A stretch of 64,000 nucleotides of DNA. It comes from JAGXLC01 sp964585385 (GTDB lineage: Bacteria > Bacteroidota > Bacteroidia > Bacteroidales > UBA12077). Positions within the stretch are counted from its first letter, which is position 1. The number at the start of each line of letters is the position of its first letter. Shown piece after piece: positions 31,741-41,203 of this stretch. Location: positions 186,001 through 250,000 of the forward strand of contig CAZPDP010000002.1 of the NCBI GenBank assembly GCA_964585385.1. Reading direction: 5' to 3'. The position numbers were made by a program, and so were the translations under genes. The notes beneath the pieces were generated by a model, which did no database searches, was not told the DNA's origin, and worked only from the letters and a program-made list of their open reading frames with translations.

Positions 31741-32828
31741 TTTTCAAAGAGTTTTTTGATTTCGTTTTTTTCAGGTTTGGTGATTCCTTTTTCAGTAATC
31801 AGGCCTGTTACATATCTGGCCGGCGTTACATCAAAGCCATAATTGGCTACAGGGCTTGTTTCCGGAGTTATGCGAACTTTTCTTATTTCCCCATCAGAAT
31901 ACCCGTCCATGTATTTGATTTCGTCGTCGCTTCTTTGTTCGATGGGTATTTCTTCCACTCCGTTCCGAATATCCAGGTCGATGGTAGAGAGGGGTAAGGC
32001 TACATAAAATGGCACATGGTTATCATGGGCAGCCAGGGCTTTCAGGTAGGTGCCGATTTTGTTGGCCACATCACCATTGGCTGCTGTACGGTCGCTTCCC
32101 ACTATTACCATATCAACCATCCCATTTTGCATCAGCAAACCACCGGTGTTATCCGGTATGACAGTATGCGGAACTCCATGCTGTTCAAATTCCCATGCAG
32201 TCAGTTTGGCGCCCTGGTTTCGCGGGCGGGTTTCATCCACCCATACATGCACGTTTACATCATTATCATGGGCATGGTAAATGGGTGCGGTGGCTGTGCC
32301 ATAGTCAATGCAGGCCAGCCAGCCCGCGTTGCAGTGTGTGAGTATATTTACGGGTCTTCCGTTTTTCTTCCTGGCAATTTCTTCTATTAAGGAAAACCCA
32401 TTAACCCCTATTTTCCTGGAATTTTCAATTTCCTCAGTTCGAAGTTTTTCTGCGGTTTCCCTGGTTTGAGTCACAGCCTCCTCAATAGTTCTGGTATTGT
32501 TGACTGCCTCCAGCTGCTGTTCTACAGCGAAAGCAAGATTTACTGCCGTTGGCCGGGCTGATTTCAGGTAATCTCCTGCCTGCTTCAACTCCTCTTCCCA
32601 TTTATCTTCCCGGCTGTTCAGCAAAGACAGGTACATGCCAAATGATGCGGTGACGCCAATTAGCGGCGCTCCGCGAACAATCATATCTTTAATAGCCCTG
32701 AAAGCATCTTCCAGGTTTTTCAAATCCACAATTTTAAACTCAAAAGGTAAAAGTCTCTGATCGATTACCTGAACTGTGTATGGATCTTTCAACCATAGGG
32801 TCTGATAACTTTTTCCTTTTACTTTCAT
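31737..32828 (-). CDS. mtnA: S-methyl-5-thioribose-1-phosphate isomerase
   Basis: This enzyme isomerises methylthioribose-1-phosphate to methylthioribulose-1-phosphate. It belongs to the eIF2B/MtnA family: MIVRGAPLIGVTASFGMYL, LTHCNAGWLAC (catalytic Cys), VWVDETRPRNQGAKLTAWE and VGSDRTAANGDVANKIGTY (catalytic Asp). About 363 residues from the ATG at 32828 (MKVKGKSYQ). An in-frame start at 32867 would add 13 residues outside the conserved region. First gene of the operon. Confidence 0.94.
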   Translation of the reverse strand: MKVKGKSYQTLWLKDPYTVQVIDQRLLPFEFKIVDLKNLEDAFRAIKDMIVRGAPLIGVTASFGMYLSLLNSREDKWEEELKQAGDYLKSARPTAVNLAFAVEQQLEAVNNTRTIEEAVTQTRETAEKLRTEEIENSRKIGVNGFSLIEEIARKKNGRPVNILTHCNAGWLACIDYGTATAPIYHAHDNDVNVHVWVDETRPRNQGAKLTAWEFEQHGVPHTVIPDNTGGLLMQNGMVDMVIVGSDRTAANGDVANKIGTYLKALAAHDNHVPFYVALPLSTIDLDIRNGVEEIPIEQRSDDEIKYMDGYSDGEIRKVRITPETSPVANYGFDVTPARYVTGLITEKGITKPEKNEIKKLFEK

Positions 32829-32950
32829 AAACCATTCTTTTTGGTTCGTATTTATTGGGTACAACAATCAGTTTTTATACTTGTTTTTGATCTTTTTTTA
32901 TTCATTCAACTAATAAGTATAAGAAAATATTCCGAACAAACAAATAAATT

Positions 32951-32958
32951 TATCTTTG
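32951..32958 (+). promoter_or_regulatory. Candidate -7 element for the HAD gene
   Basis: TATCTTTG matches TAnnTTTG, 22 bp before the ATG. Confidence 0.5.
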
Positions 32959-32979
32959 CTGCATAAAATTCCATAGACA

Positions 32980-33618
32980 ATGAAGGATAAACTTGATTCC
33001 ATAAAAAATATAATCTTTGATTTGGGAGGAGTAATTCTCAATATCGATCCACAGCGGACTGTTTCGGAGATGCAAAGGCTTGGAATTAAAAATTTTCATG
33101 AAATATACAGTCAGCTTAAACAGAACGAGATTTTTGACAAGCTTGAAAAGGGTGAACTGGATGAAAACGAGTTTGTAAATATTGTACGGAAATTTTCAGG
33201 ACAGGATTTAGATTATCAAAAAGTGATAGAAGCCTGGAACTGTCTGTTGCTTGATTATCCTCCCGGACGGATCAGGTTGCTGGACAAACTGAATCAATCA
33301 AAACGTTTTCGGACGTTTTTGCTCAGCAACACCAACCAAATTCATAAAGAAACCTATACGCGAACATTACAGGAACAATTTGGTTATGAAGGGCTGGAGT
33401 CATTATTTGAAAAAGCTTACTTTTCCCATGAAATCAACATGAGAAAACCTGACCCGGAAATTTATGAATTTGTATTGAAAGACAGTAGTTTGATACCTGA
33501 AGAAACCCTCTTCCTTGATGATTCAGAAATAAATCTGAAAAGCGCCCGGAAACTGGGCATTCAAACTGTTCACATAAACGGTGAAGTATCAGTTACTGAT
33601 CTTTTTCCCGAAGTGTAA
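32980..33618 (+). CDS. HAD-superfamily hydrolase (subfamily IA)
   Basis: 212 residues with all four HAD motifs: IIFDLGGVILNID (nucleophile Asp, although the second Asp of DxD is Gly), LLSNTNQIH (motif II), RKPDPEIYEF (motif III Lys) and LFLDDSEINLKSA (motif IV Asp pair). A helical cap is inserted after motif I. The DxG variant is common in YihX-like HADs, which dephosphorylate sugar phosphates. Substrate unknown. The 3' end overlaps the convergent HU/SPOR gene by 26 bp. Confidence 0.88.
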   Translation: MKDKLDSIKNIIFDLGGVILNIDPQRTVSEMQRLGIKNFHEIYSQLKQNEIFDKLEKGELDENEFVNIVRKFSGQDLDYQKVIEAWNCLLLDYPPGRIRLLDKLNQSKRFRTFLLSNTNQIHKETYTRTLQEQFGYEGLESLFEKAYFSHEINMRKPDPEIYEFVLKDSSLIPEETLFLDDSEINLKSARKLGIQTVHINGEVSVTDLFPEV

Positions 33619-34585
33619 GAAGCCATACGGATTTGAAGGGAGTTGTGTCTCTGATGTGGTACAACGAAACCAGGGCTTCTTCTTTCTTTGTATAGGAGTG
33701 GATACTTACTCTGAACAGACCATTTTTTTCGAGTATTTCTGATGAATAACCCTGCTTTGAGAGTTCTTTCTGAAAAGTCTCAGCATTTGTTCTTTTTTTA
33801 AAGCTTCCGGCCACCAGGTGATAATGAGCTTTTTCTTTTTTTTCTTCATACATCAGGGCCTTTTTCTTATCCGTCATTTTATCTATTCTGGTGTCGAGCT
33901 GGGAACTTTTTGTGGTATCTTTTATTTGCGAATTTTGTTTTTGTTCAGCAGGTATATCCTGTTGTTTTTTTTCTGTAAGCAGTTCTTTTGAAAATTTGTT
34001 GTAGTAGTAAGTGAAGAAGCCTGAATAAATTCCTCCTACTACAAAAAGGACTAACAGAATCGCAGCAGCCACAGATAAATAGAATCCTGCTTTACGTCTT
34101 TTTTTCTTTTTTTGGGGCTGCCTGATGGTGGTTTTTGCTTTAGGCGGGGCATCTGTTTTTTCGGTTTTTTCAAGTATAAAAGGTTGTGCTTCCAGATCAT
34201 CCAACCCCAGTCTTTTTTCTAATTCCGATTCATCTGCAAATTGAAGCGTGCCCTTTTCATCTTTATAAAATTTTCCAATGCCTTCTATTTTGTATTCTTT
34301 TTTTGAATCAAGTGCTTTGCTGACTTCAGAGACAAATTCCTTTACTTTTTCTGATGCTTCTTTTTGTGTAACATTATAGGCGGAAGTCAACCGTTTAATA
34401 AGTATTTTATCGGAATCTTCTTTTATCCTGTTGTTGAATGAATAACTTCTCCTGGGCGGCAGAATTTTGTTCTTTGATTTGTCTACTTCAGCAGGCAGAT
34501 AGTTTACGATGAAACTCCCCAGTCCGGGGATAACAAGACCGTTGCGTGACAATAACAAATCTTTTATGTGGTATAAAACATCCAA
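33593..34585 (-). CDS. HU-CCDC81 / SPOR-domain membrane protein
   Basis: 330 residues. Residues ~1-120 form the HU-like CCDC81 bacterial domain (HIKDLLLSRNGLVIPGLGSF). A basic linker (QPKKKKRRK region) precedes one TM segment (LSVAAAILLVLFVVGGIY). The C-terminus is a SPOR peptidoglycan-binding domain (YHLVAGSFKKRTNAETFQK). The layout suggests a protein linking cytoplasmic DNA or a scaffold to septal peptidoglycan, which is inference. Typical of Bacteroidota. Confidence 0.88.
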   Translation of the reverse strand: MDVLYHIKDLLLSRNGLVIPGLGSFIVNYLPAEVDKSKNKILPPRRSYSFNNRIKEDSDKILIKRLTSAYNVTQKEASEKVKEFVSEVSKALDSKKEYKIEGIGKFYKDEKGTLQFADESELEKRLGLDDLEAQPFILEKTEKTDAPPKAKTTIRQPQKKKKRRKAGFYLSVAAAILLVLFVVGGIYSGFFTYYYNKFSKELLTEKKQQDIPAEQKQNSQIKDTTKSSQLDTRIDKMTDKKKALMYEEKKEKAHYHLVAGSFKKRTNAETFQKELSKQGYSSEILEKNGLFRVSIHSYTKKEEALVSLYHIRDTTPFKSVWLLTLREKDQ

Positions 34586-34728
34586 AACGACTCCATTTAT
34601 TACAGTTCCAACAAATATAGAGAAAAATTATTATTGTCAAGAAAAAGAACCTGAGAAATGAATGTCTTACCCTTGAATCTCTGAGTGTTTTTATTTGATT
34701 TTGAATTAGGAGAATAAAATAGAAATTG

Positions 34729-34736
34729 TAATTTTG
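34729..34736 (+). promoter_or_regulatory. Candidate -7 element for galE
   Basis: TAATTTTG matches TAnnTTTG, 29 bp before the galE ATG. Confidence 0.45.
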
Positions 34737-34764
34737 CCATTTATCACAAAGAAAGTAAAGGTTA

Positions 34765-35793
34765 ATGAATAAAATACTTGTCACCGGGGGAACAGGATAC
34801 ATTGGCTCCCATACAACTGTCGAACTTATCAATGAAGGATATGAAGTCATCATTATTGATAACCTTTCCAACTCCGATACTGATACACTGGAGGGTATAA
34901 AAAAGATAACCGGAACAAAGCCTGCATTTCAAAAGCTCGATCTGTGTGATAAAGATAAGTTGCACAGTTTTTTCAGTCGGCATACGGATATTGATGCCGT
35001 GATTCATTTTGCCGCATATAAAGCTGTAGGAGAATCTTCAGAACTTCCCCTGAAATACTACAGGAACAATATCCTTTCCACCTTGAATTTGCTGGAATGC
35101 ATGATAGATTTCGGGGTTCCTTATATTGTATTTTCTTCGTCCTGCACAGTATACGGCCAACCCGACAAGTTGCCGGTTGACGAAAATGCTCCCGTTAAAG
35201 AACCGTTATCACCTTACGGTAGCACCAAACAAGTGGCTGAACGAATGATCTCAGACGCCACCCTGGCCAATGATAATCTAATGGGCATCTCCCTCCGATA
35301 TTTTAACCCGATAGGAGCTCATCCTTCCGCCCATATTGGTGAGAAACCACAGGGTATACCCAACAATTTGCTGCCCTATATCACTCAAACAGCCCTGGGT
35401 ATTCGGGAAGAATTAAAAGTATTCGGGGATGATTACAACACACCGGATGGTACAGCAATCAGGGATTATATTAATGTGGTGGATTTGTCAAAAGCTCACG
35501 TCAAAGCCATTGAGAGGCTTTTAAGTCAAAAAAATGAAAAGTCTTACGAGTATTTTAATGTGGGAACAGGCAAAGGAAATTCGGTTATGGAAATCATAAA
35601 GGCTTTTGAAAAAGCCACCGGACAGAAGATTCAATATACCATTACCGGCCGCAGGGCAGGAGATATTGAACAGGTCTATGCAGACACTACCACAGCAAAC
35701 AAAGAGTTAAACTGGAAGGCTGAAAAAACGCTCGAAGAGACGCTGAAGTCAGCCTGGGAATGGGAACAGCATTACAGAAACAACTTACAATAA
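34765..35793 (+). CDS. galE: UDP-glucose 4-epimerase
   Basis: A 342-residue extended short-chain dehydrogenase that interconverts UDP-glucose and UDP-galactose through bound NAD. VTGGTGYIGSHTTVELI (NAD loop), FSSSCTVYG (catalytic Ser/Thr) and YGSTKQVAERM (YxxxK) are intact, with LRYFNPIGAHPS and VFGDDYNTPDGTAIRDYINV typical of GalE. It is followed 8 bp later by rfbB, forming a nucleotide-sugar operon. Confidence 0.95.
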   Translation: MNKILVTGGTGYIGSHTTVELINEGYEVIIIDNLSNSDTDTLEGIKKITGTKPAFQKLDLCDKDKLHSFFSRHTDIDAVIHFAAYKAVGESSELPLKYYRNNILSTLNLLECMIDFGVPYIVFSSSCTVYGQPDKLPVDENAPVKEPLSPYGSTKQVAERMISDATLANDNLMGISLRYFNPIGAHPSAHIGEKPQGIPNNLLPYITQTALGIREELKVFGDDYNTPDGTAIRDYINVVDLSKAHVKAIERLLSQKNEKSYEYFNVGTGKGNSVMEIIKAFEKATGQKIQYTITGRRAGDIEQVYADTTTANKELNWKAEKTLEETLKSAWEWEQHYRNNLQ

Positions 35794-35800
35794 ATATTTT

Positions 35801-36853
35801 ATGAAGACAATAATTATTACTGGAGGAGCGGGTTTTATAGGCTCGCATGTAGTCAGGCAATTTGTCAGAAAATATCCCGACTACCAAATTCTTAACCTGG
35901 ACAAACTTACTTATGCCGGTAATCTTGAGAATCTGAAGGATTTGGAAAACGAACCCAGCTATGAGTTTGTTCGGGGCGATATTTATGACGCCGATTTCCT
36001 GGATGAATTGTTCAGTAAACATGATGTGGAGGGCATTATTCACCTGGCAGCAGAGTCTCATGTTGATCGCTCCATAACGGATCCCAATGAATTTATTAAA
36101 ACCAACATTATTGGAACGGTAAACCTTCTTAATGTAGCTAAGAAACACTGGGAAGGAAATTATGAAGGCAAGCTGTTTTACCATATTTCTACAGACGAGG
36201 TATATGGTTCTTTGGGACCGGAAGGGTATTTTACTGAAGAAACACCTTATGACCCACGGAGTCCTTACTCTGCCTCTAAAGCCAGCTCGGACCATCTTGT
36301 AAGGGCTTATCATAATACTTACGGTTTGCCTATAGTAATATCCAATTGTTCAAATAACTACGGACCCAATCAGTTCCCTGAAAAACTGGTACCGCTTTTC
36401 ATTAACAATATCCGGAACAGCAAAAACCTGCCGGTATATGGTAAGGGTGAAAACATCAGGGACTGGCTTTATGTTGAAGATCATGCCGAAGCCATTGACC
36501 TGATATACCACAAAGGAAGAATTGGAGAGACCTACAACATTGGGGGCGACAATGAGTGGATGAATATTGAACTTATTAAAAAACTTTGCGAGTTGATGGA
36601 TAAAAAACTGGGAAGAGAGCCAGGAACTTCAGAACAACTCATTACGTATGTAAAAGACAGGGCAGGGCATGATAAGCGTTATGCTATCGATTGTTCAAAG
36701 CTGAAAAATGAGCTAAACTGGACTCAGAATGTGAGTTTTGAAGAAGGCCTGGACAAAACCATAGACTGGTACTTATCTAATGATGAGTGGCTTAAACATG
36801 TGATTACCGGGGAGTATGAAGAATATTATAAGAAACAGTACCTGGAAAGATGA
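35801..36853 (+). CDS. rfbB: dTDP-glucose 4,6-dehydratase
   Basis: A 350-residue SDR enzyme that makes dTDP-4-keto-6-deoxyglucose, the rhamnose and deoxysugar precursor. ITGGAGFIGSHVVRQFV, AAESHVDRSI, STDEVYGSLG (catalytic Thr-Asp-Glu) and YSASKASSDHLVRAYH (YxxxK) are all present, as is NCSNNYGPNQFPEKLVPL, typical of RfbB. Other dTDP-rhamnose genes (rfbA, rfbC, rfbD) are not in the window. Confidence 0.95.
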   Translation: MKTIIITGGAGFIGSHVVRQFVRKYPDYQILNLDKLTYAGNLENLKDLENEPSYEFVRGDIYDADFLDELFSKHDVEGIIHLAAESHVDRSITDPNEFIKTNIIGTVNLLNVAKKHWEGNYEGKLFYHISTDEVYGSLGPEGYFTEETPYDPRSPYSASKASSDHLVRAYHNTYGLPIVISNCSNNYGPNQFPEKLVPLFINNIRNSKNLPVYGKGENIRDWLYVEDHAEAIDLIYHKGRIGETYNIGGDNEWMNIELIKKLCELMDKKLGREPGTSEQLITYVKDRAGHDKRYAIDCSKLKNELNWTQNVSFEEGLDKTIDWYLSNDEWLKHVITGEYEEYYKKQYLER

Positions 36854-37070
36854 GGTGAGTGAACAGAAGGCAGCAGTAAAGCAGGAAGCATAGTGTCTAA
36901 ACAATTAGAATTTGCCCTGGCTGCGGGGTTAATCAAAAGTGATGAATTGAGAATTATGAATTTTAAATAAAAAGATCCAAGAGATATTGATGACTGGATT
37001 TACTCAATCAACTTAATTAACTCTATGTCAATTTACTAACCACCAAATTTAAGAATTATAAACGATGAAT

Positions 37071-37094
37071 AAAAAAGGGGCACTTCGGCCCCTT
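37071..37094 (-). terminator. Terminator of the glmS operon
   Basis: Stem AAGGGGC / GCCCCTT with loop acttcg, followed on the minus strand by six T, 28 bp after the glmS stop. Confidence 0.85.
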
Positions 37095-37121
37095 GTTGTA
37101 TGATTCATGTTTACTAAATCA

Positions 37122-38960
37122 CTATTCCACGGTTACTGATTTAGCCAGGTTCCTTGGCTGGTCAACACTGCATCCCCTCAAGACGGCGATGTGGTAGGAG
37201 ACCAGTTGTAAAGGAATAACTGTCAGCAATGAGGCGAGGGATTCCAGGGTAGTGGGAATTTCCAGCACATGATCAGCCATTTCTTTAATTGTGGTATCCC
37301 CTTCAGTTACAACAGCGATAACCTTGCCTTTTCTCGCCTTTATTTCCTGGATATTGTTCACAATCTTATCATACGATTTGTCTTTAAGAGCAATAACCAC
37401 AACAGGCATGTTTTCGTCAATCAGGGCGATTGGACCGTGTTTCATCTCTGCTGCCGGATATCCCTCTGCATGAATGTAAGATATTTCTTTCAGTTTTAAA
37501 GCACCCTCAAGAGCTACAGGGAAGAAATAGCCCCTGCCAAGGTAAAGGAAATTCGAAGCATCTTTATATACTTCGGCAAGTTTTTTGAAATGGTTATTGT
37601 AGGTGAGAATCTTCTCAATTTTATGGGGAATATCTGATAATTCTTTTATCAGATTATGATAGGTTTCCTCATCAATCTGCCCTCTTCTTTTTGCCAGAAG
37701 CATGGCCATCATAGAGAGCACTGTTACTTGTGCCGTAAATGCCTTGGTTGAGGCAACACCGATCTCCGGTCCGGCATGAGTATAAACGCCACCGTGAGTT
37801 TCTCTCGGAATGCTTGATCCAACGACGTTGCATATACCAAGAACAGTTGCACCTGCTTCCTTTGCAAGCTGGATGGCTGCCAGTGAATCCGCTGTTTCCC
37901 CACTTTGACTTATTGTTATTACGATATCATCTTTGTTGATGATAGGGTTTCTGTAACGGAATTCGGAAGCATATTCAACCTCCACGGGAATCCTTGCAAG
38001 GTCTTCGATGATGTATTCACCAACGAGTCCGGCGTGCCATGATGTGCCACATCCAATGATGATAATCCTTTTGGCATTCTCCAGGATAGGCAATACATGG
38101 TATAAGCCACCCAGTGAAATTTCTGATTGGTCCGGGTTGATTCTACCCCTGAAGGTATCTTTGATTGATCGTGGTTGCTCGAAAATTTCCTTGAGCATAA
38201 AATGGTCGTATCCATTTTTCTCAATATCACCAATTTCCATATCCAGCTTCTGAACCTTTGGAGTAAGGTGATCGTTCTTTATTGTTTTAAGCAGGAGTTC
38301 GTTTCTTCCCAGAACAGCAACATCGTTATCATTGAGGTAAATAACACTTTTTGTATGCTCCACAATGGGCGTGGCATCCGAGGCAATGAAATATTCACCT
38401 TCTCCAACTCCTATTACCAGTGGACTACCTCTTCTGGCAGCAATAAGCTTATCCTGTTCATCTCGGCAAATAATTGCCAGTCCATAAGCACCGATAACCT
38501 TATGCAAGGCAAGTCTTACAGCTATTTCTGCTGAAACCTGGCCTTTGAGGTAAATATACTCGATAAGATTTGCTAAAACCTCTGTGTCTGTTTCTGTTTT
38601 AAATGTATATCCCCTGTCTTCCAGTCTCTTTTTTAAACGGCTGTAATTTTCAATTATACCGTTATGGATTAGAATAAAATGGCCGTTTTGAGATGAATGA
38701 GGATGGGCATTTACATCGTTGGGTTCGCCATGGGTTGCCCATCTTGTATGCCCGATGCCAATGTTACCACTGATATTTTCTTCACGGACATAATCTTCCA
38801 GATCCGATACTTTTCCCTTTTTTTTGTATACAGATACCTTCCCCTGTTGAAGAAGGGATATACCTGCAGAGTCGTAGCCTCTGTATTCCAGTCGTTTCAG
38901 TCCGTTAATTAAAATTGGATAAGCGTCTTTTTTGCCTATATAACCTACTATTCCACACAT
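37122..38960 (-). CDS. glmS: Glucosamine-fructose-6-phosphate aminotransferase (isomerising)
   Basis: 612 residues. It makes glucosamine-6-phosphate from fructose-6-phosphate and glutamine, committing carbon to peptidoglycan and LPS. N-terminal glutaminase: MCGIVGYIGKKDAYPIL with Cys2 as nucleophile, and GHTRWATHGEPNDVNAHPH. The C-terminal half has two SIS domains (GCGTSWHAGLVGEYI, TISQSGETADSLAAI) and ends in RNLAKSVTVE, the conserved tail with the catalytic Lys. No glmS ribozyme is seen upstream. Third gene after the GT5-like and DUF4270 genes, 6 bp from the latter. Confidence 0.97.
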   Translation of the reverse strand: MCGIVGYIGKKDAYPILINGLKRLEYRGYDSAGISLLQQGKVSVYKKKGKVSDLEDYVREENISGNIGIGHTRWATHGEPNDVNAHPHSSQNGHFILIHNGIIENYSRLKKRLEDRGYTFKTETDTEVLANLIEYIYLKGQVSAEIAVRLALHKVIGAYGLAIICRDEQDKLIAARRGSPLVIGVGEGEYFIASDATPIVEHTKSVIYLNDNDVAVLGRNELLLKTIKNDHLTPKVQKLDMEIGDIEKNGYDHFMLKEIFEQPRSIKDTFRGRINPDQSEISLGGLYHVLPILENAKRIIIIGCGTSWHAGLVGEYIIEDLARIPVEVEYASEFRYRNPIINKDDIVITISQSGETADSLAAIQLAKEAGATVLGICNVVGSSIPRETHGGVYTHAGPEIGVASTKAFTAQVTVLSMMAMLLAKRRGQIDEETYHNLIKELSDIPHKIEKILTYNNHFKKLAEVYKDASNFLYLGRGYFFPVALEGALKLKEISYIHAEGYPAAEMKHGPIALIDENMPVVVIALKDKSYDKIVNNIQEIKARKGKVIAVVTEGDTTIKEMADHVLEIPTTLESLASLLTVIPLQLVSYHIAVLRGCSVDQPRNLAKSVTVE

Positions 38961-38966
38961 TGATTA

Positions 38967-40244
38967 TTAGGGTTTATAATATTTTACTTTAAATTCAGGT
39001 GGTTTTGTTGGATGATCAGAACCTTTGAAAGTTGTCATACCAGGTTCATACACATTGTTTACTGTTTGCAGATAAATGTTACGGTCATATGTACCATCAA
39101 TATATTTTTGAACCAGTTTTGTCAGGTCGAATATAAAATAATTGCCGTTCTTTATATATTTCGATTTACCATAAGCGATATCTGTAGTATCGATGATAGC
39201 ATTGTTATAAAAATAAAGCTTTTCATTTACCGGGAAATTGTTGTGTTCATCTGACACATGCAATTTCAATTCAGCGCTTGCAAGAAACAAACTATCGTTA
39301 CTGAATTTATCAGCCAAATTCTGAGGTAATACAAATCTACTTCCATATCCCGCGGGGCCTGATATAAACAGGAGACTGTCAGGGGTTTCTTTGTCATTCG
39401 AAAGAAAAGTACGCACATTTCCTTCACCCTGGACCAGGCTGGTTGTATCATAATTATATACATTAAAATTCACCAGATCATTATGAATCAAATAATCGTA
39501 AGTTTTGGATTCACCTTCTTCTGTAAGATCGTTATGATACCATATTCTCAATTTGGTATACACATTATTCAGGTCTACCTGGGCATAGTACCCTTTTCCC
39601 CTGATTTCATTAATTGTGCAGTATAAGCCAGGGATTTTCTCATAAAATAAGCTATCTTCATCAGGCCTGATGGCATTTGTATCATTTGCCAGAAGCAATT
39701 CGCCATAAGAACGTTTCAGCTTAATAATAACACTGTCATTTTGATAATCGGTTCCTTCGCTTATTTTGGGAGAAGCGTAAAATTCCGACGGGTCAAGATC
39801 AGAATAGTAGTCTATATCCCTGGAGAGAGGTTTATTTAATTGATATACCTCGATATCGGAAAATCCGTTGTCATCATAGTATTTGTTTGCTTTAAAATAC
39901 AATGCAATGGAATCCAGTACAGGATTATTGCCAAAATCTCCATTGATAGGGTAGTTTAACTGAGTTAAAAAAGCGGAGTTTGTCTTTCCGAAGTACGGAT
40001 CTTCCGTTTTACCTATCAATACATATTTAGTTTTGCTTGTAATAACCGGATCAAGCTGATATACATACGATTTCAGATGGAAAGAAGAGTCTGTTACCAC
40101 GTTCACTGAATCAAGGGGCTCAATGAAATTGTTCCCGAAATTACCGGGCTCTTCTTCGCAGCTGTTCAGTGTAATTAGCAAAAAGGCTGAAAAAATTGAA
40201 ATTAGAATAAGTTGTTTCAATTGCATTTGGTTGGGGTTAATCAT
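38967..40244 (-). CDS. DUF4270-family lipoprotein
   Basis: 425 residues with an N-terminal hydrophobic segment ending in a lipobox (ISIFSAFLLITLNSC). The acidic EEEPGNFG after the Cys suggests surface export. The rest is beta-rich and matches the DUF4270 family of Bacteroidota outer-membrane lipoproteins (PVLDSIALYFK; the C-terminal YLQTVNNVYEPGMTTFKG). Function unknown. The order short GT5 - DUF4270 - glmS is, to my knowledge, recurrent in this phylum and hints at a role in envelope polysaccharide. Confidence 0.82.
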   Translation of the reverse strand: MINPNQMQLKQLILISIFSAFLLITLNSCEEEPGNFGNNFIEPLDSVNVVTDSSFHLKSYVYQLDPVITSKTKYVLIGKTEDPYFGKTNSAFLTQLNYPINGDFGNNPVLDSIALYFKANKYYDDNGFSDIEVYQLNKPLSRDIDYYSDLDPSEFYASPKISEGTDYQNDSVIIKLKRSYGELLLANDTNAIRPDEDSLFYEKIPGLYCTINEIRGKGYYAQVDLNNVYTKLRIWYHNDLTEEGESKTYDYLIHNDLVNFNVYNYDTTSLVQGEGNVRTFLSNDKETPDSLLFISGPAGYGSRFVLPQNLADKFSNDSLFLASAELKLHVSDEHNNFPVNEKLYFYNNAIIDTTDIAYGKSKYIKNGNYFIFDLTKLVQKYIDGTYDRNIYLQTVNNVYEPGMTTFKGSDHPTKPPEFKVKYYKP

Positions 40245-40250
40245 ACTTAC

Positions 40251-41063
40251 TTACTCAGTTATTAGTTTGTCATAAAATTCGTTATAGGCATCTATGTAGG
40301 TCTCTTCAGGCTGATATTCCAGCGTTGGCTTATTGACTTCCTTCAGGTATTTTTCAAGCTCATCGTTAATACTTGGGCTGCCTTTAATAACTGCATCGGA
40401 ATTATCAATTGCCAGTTTGCTTAAATTAACAAAATCCGGATTGTCTTTAATCTTCTTGATGTCCTTATTGTTAATGCCTTCTATTTTGAGTTTGTTGTTA
40501 AATTCTTTGCGCAAGGGCTTATCAAAATCATCATTGTATATGGAATAAACCACTTTTGAATCTGTGAATAAAGGTTCCTCGTTATAGGCTTTTTTCAGAT
40601 AAAGGGGAAGCAATGATGTAAACCAGCCCTGACAATGCACAATATCGGGCGCCCATCTTAATTTCTTAACCGTTTCCAGCACGCCCCGGGCGAAAAATAT
40701 AGCTCTTTCATCGTTATCTGTGAAATCTTCGTTGTTCTCATCCTTAAGAGTATGTTTCCTTTGAAAATAATCTTCGTTATCAATAAAATAAACCTGCATT
40801 CTTGCAGCCTGGATGGATGCTACTTTAATAATGAGTGGGCGGTCAGTATCGTCTATGATAAGATTCATGCCGGATAGCCGGATTACTTCATGCAGTTGGT
40901 TCCGTCTTTCATTAATAGATCCAAATTTGGGCATAAATGTCCGGATCTCTTTCCCTCTCTCCTGAATACCCTGGGGTAAATATCTTCCCGTTCTGGACAT
41001 TTCTGATTCCGGAAGGTAAGGTGTAATTTCCTGGGATACGAATAAAACCTTGGGTTTTTCCAT
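40251..41063 (-). CDS. Short glycogen/starch-synthase-like protein (GT5 N-terminal domain only)
   Basis: 270 residues with the N-terminal Rossmann domain of GT5 glycogen synthases: VLFVSQEITPYLPESEMSR aligns with the KxGG-type donor loop but without that motif, and PDIVHCQGWFTSLLPLYLK matches the PDIxHxHDW block. The C-terminal nucleotide-sugar domain is absent (family usually ~470 residues or more). The gene is not broken, as Bacteroidota commonly encode this short form. Without the ADP-glucose domain, catalysis as glycogen synthase is doubtful. Cotranscribed with DUF4270 and glmS. Confidence 0.8.
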   Translation of the reverse strand: MEKPKVLFVSQEITPYLPESEMSRTGRYLPQGIQERGKEIRTFMPKFGSINERRNQLHEVIRLSGMNLIIDDTDRPLIIKVASIQAARMQVYFIDNEDYFQRKHTLKDENNEDFTDNDERAIFFARGVLETVKKLRWAPDIVHCQGWFTSLLPLYLKKAYNEEPLFTDSKVVYSIYNDDFDKPLRKEFNNKLKIEGINNKDIKKIKDNPDFVNLSKLAIDNSDAVIKGSPSINDELEKYLKEVNKPTLEYQPEETYIDAYNEFYDKLITE

Positions 41064-41203
41064 TATTATAAAAAAATTGGTTTCTAAAAAGCTCGTGCAA
41101 AAATAGTAAATTTATTCGTATTTATCAATAATTTAGCCAAATGGGCTTTGCTGTCCATGATGCTATTATACAACAAATATTCTGCCATTTGGTTAAGAAA
41201 ATT

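Noticed and set aside
38961..39100. glmS ribozyme near glmS
   Set aside because: The sequence upstream of glmS is the coding end of the DUF4270 gene with only 6 bp between. No ribozyme core is present.
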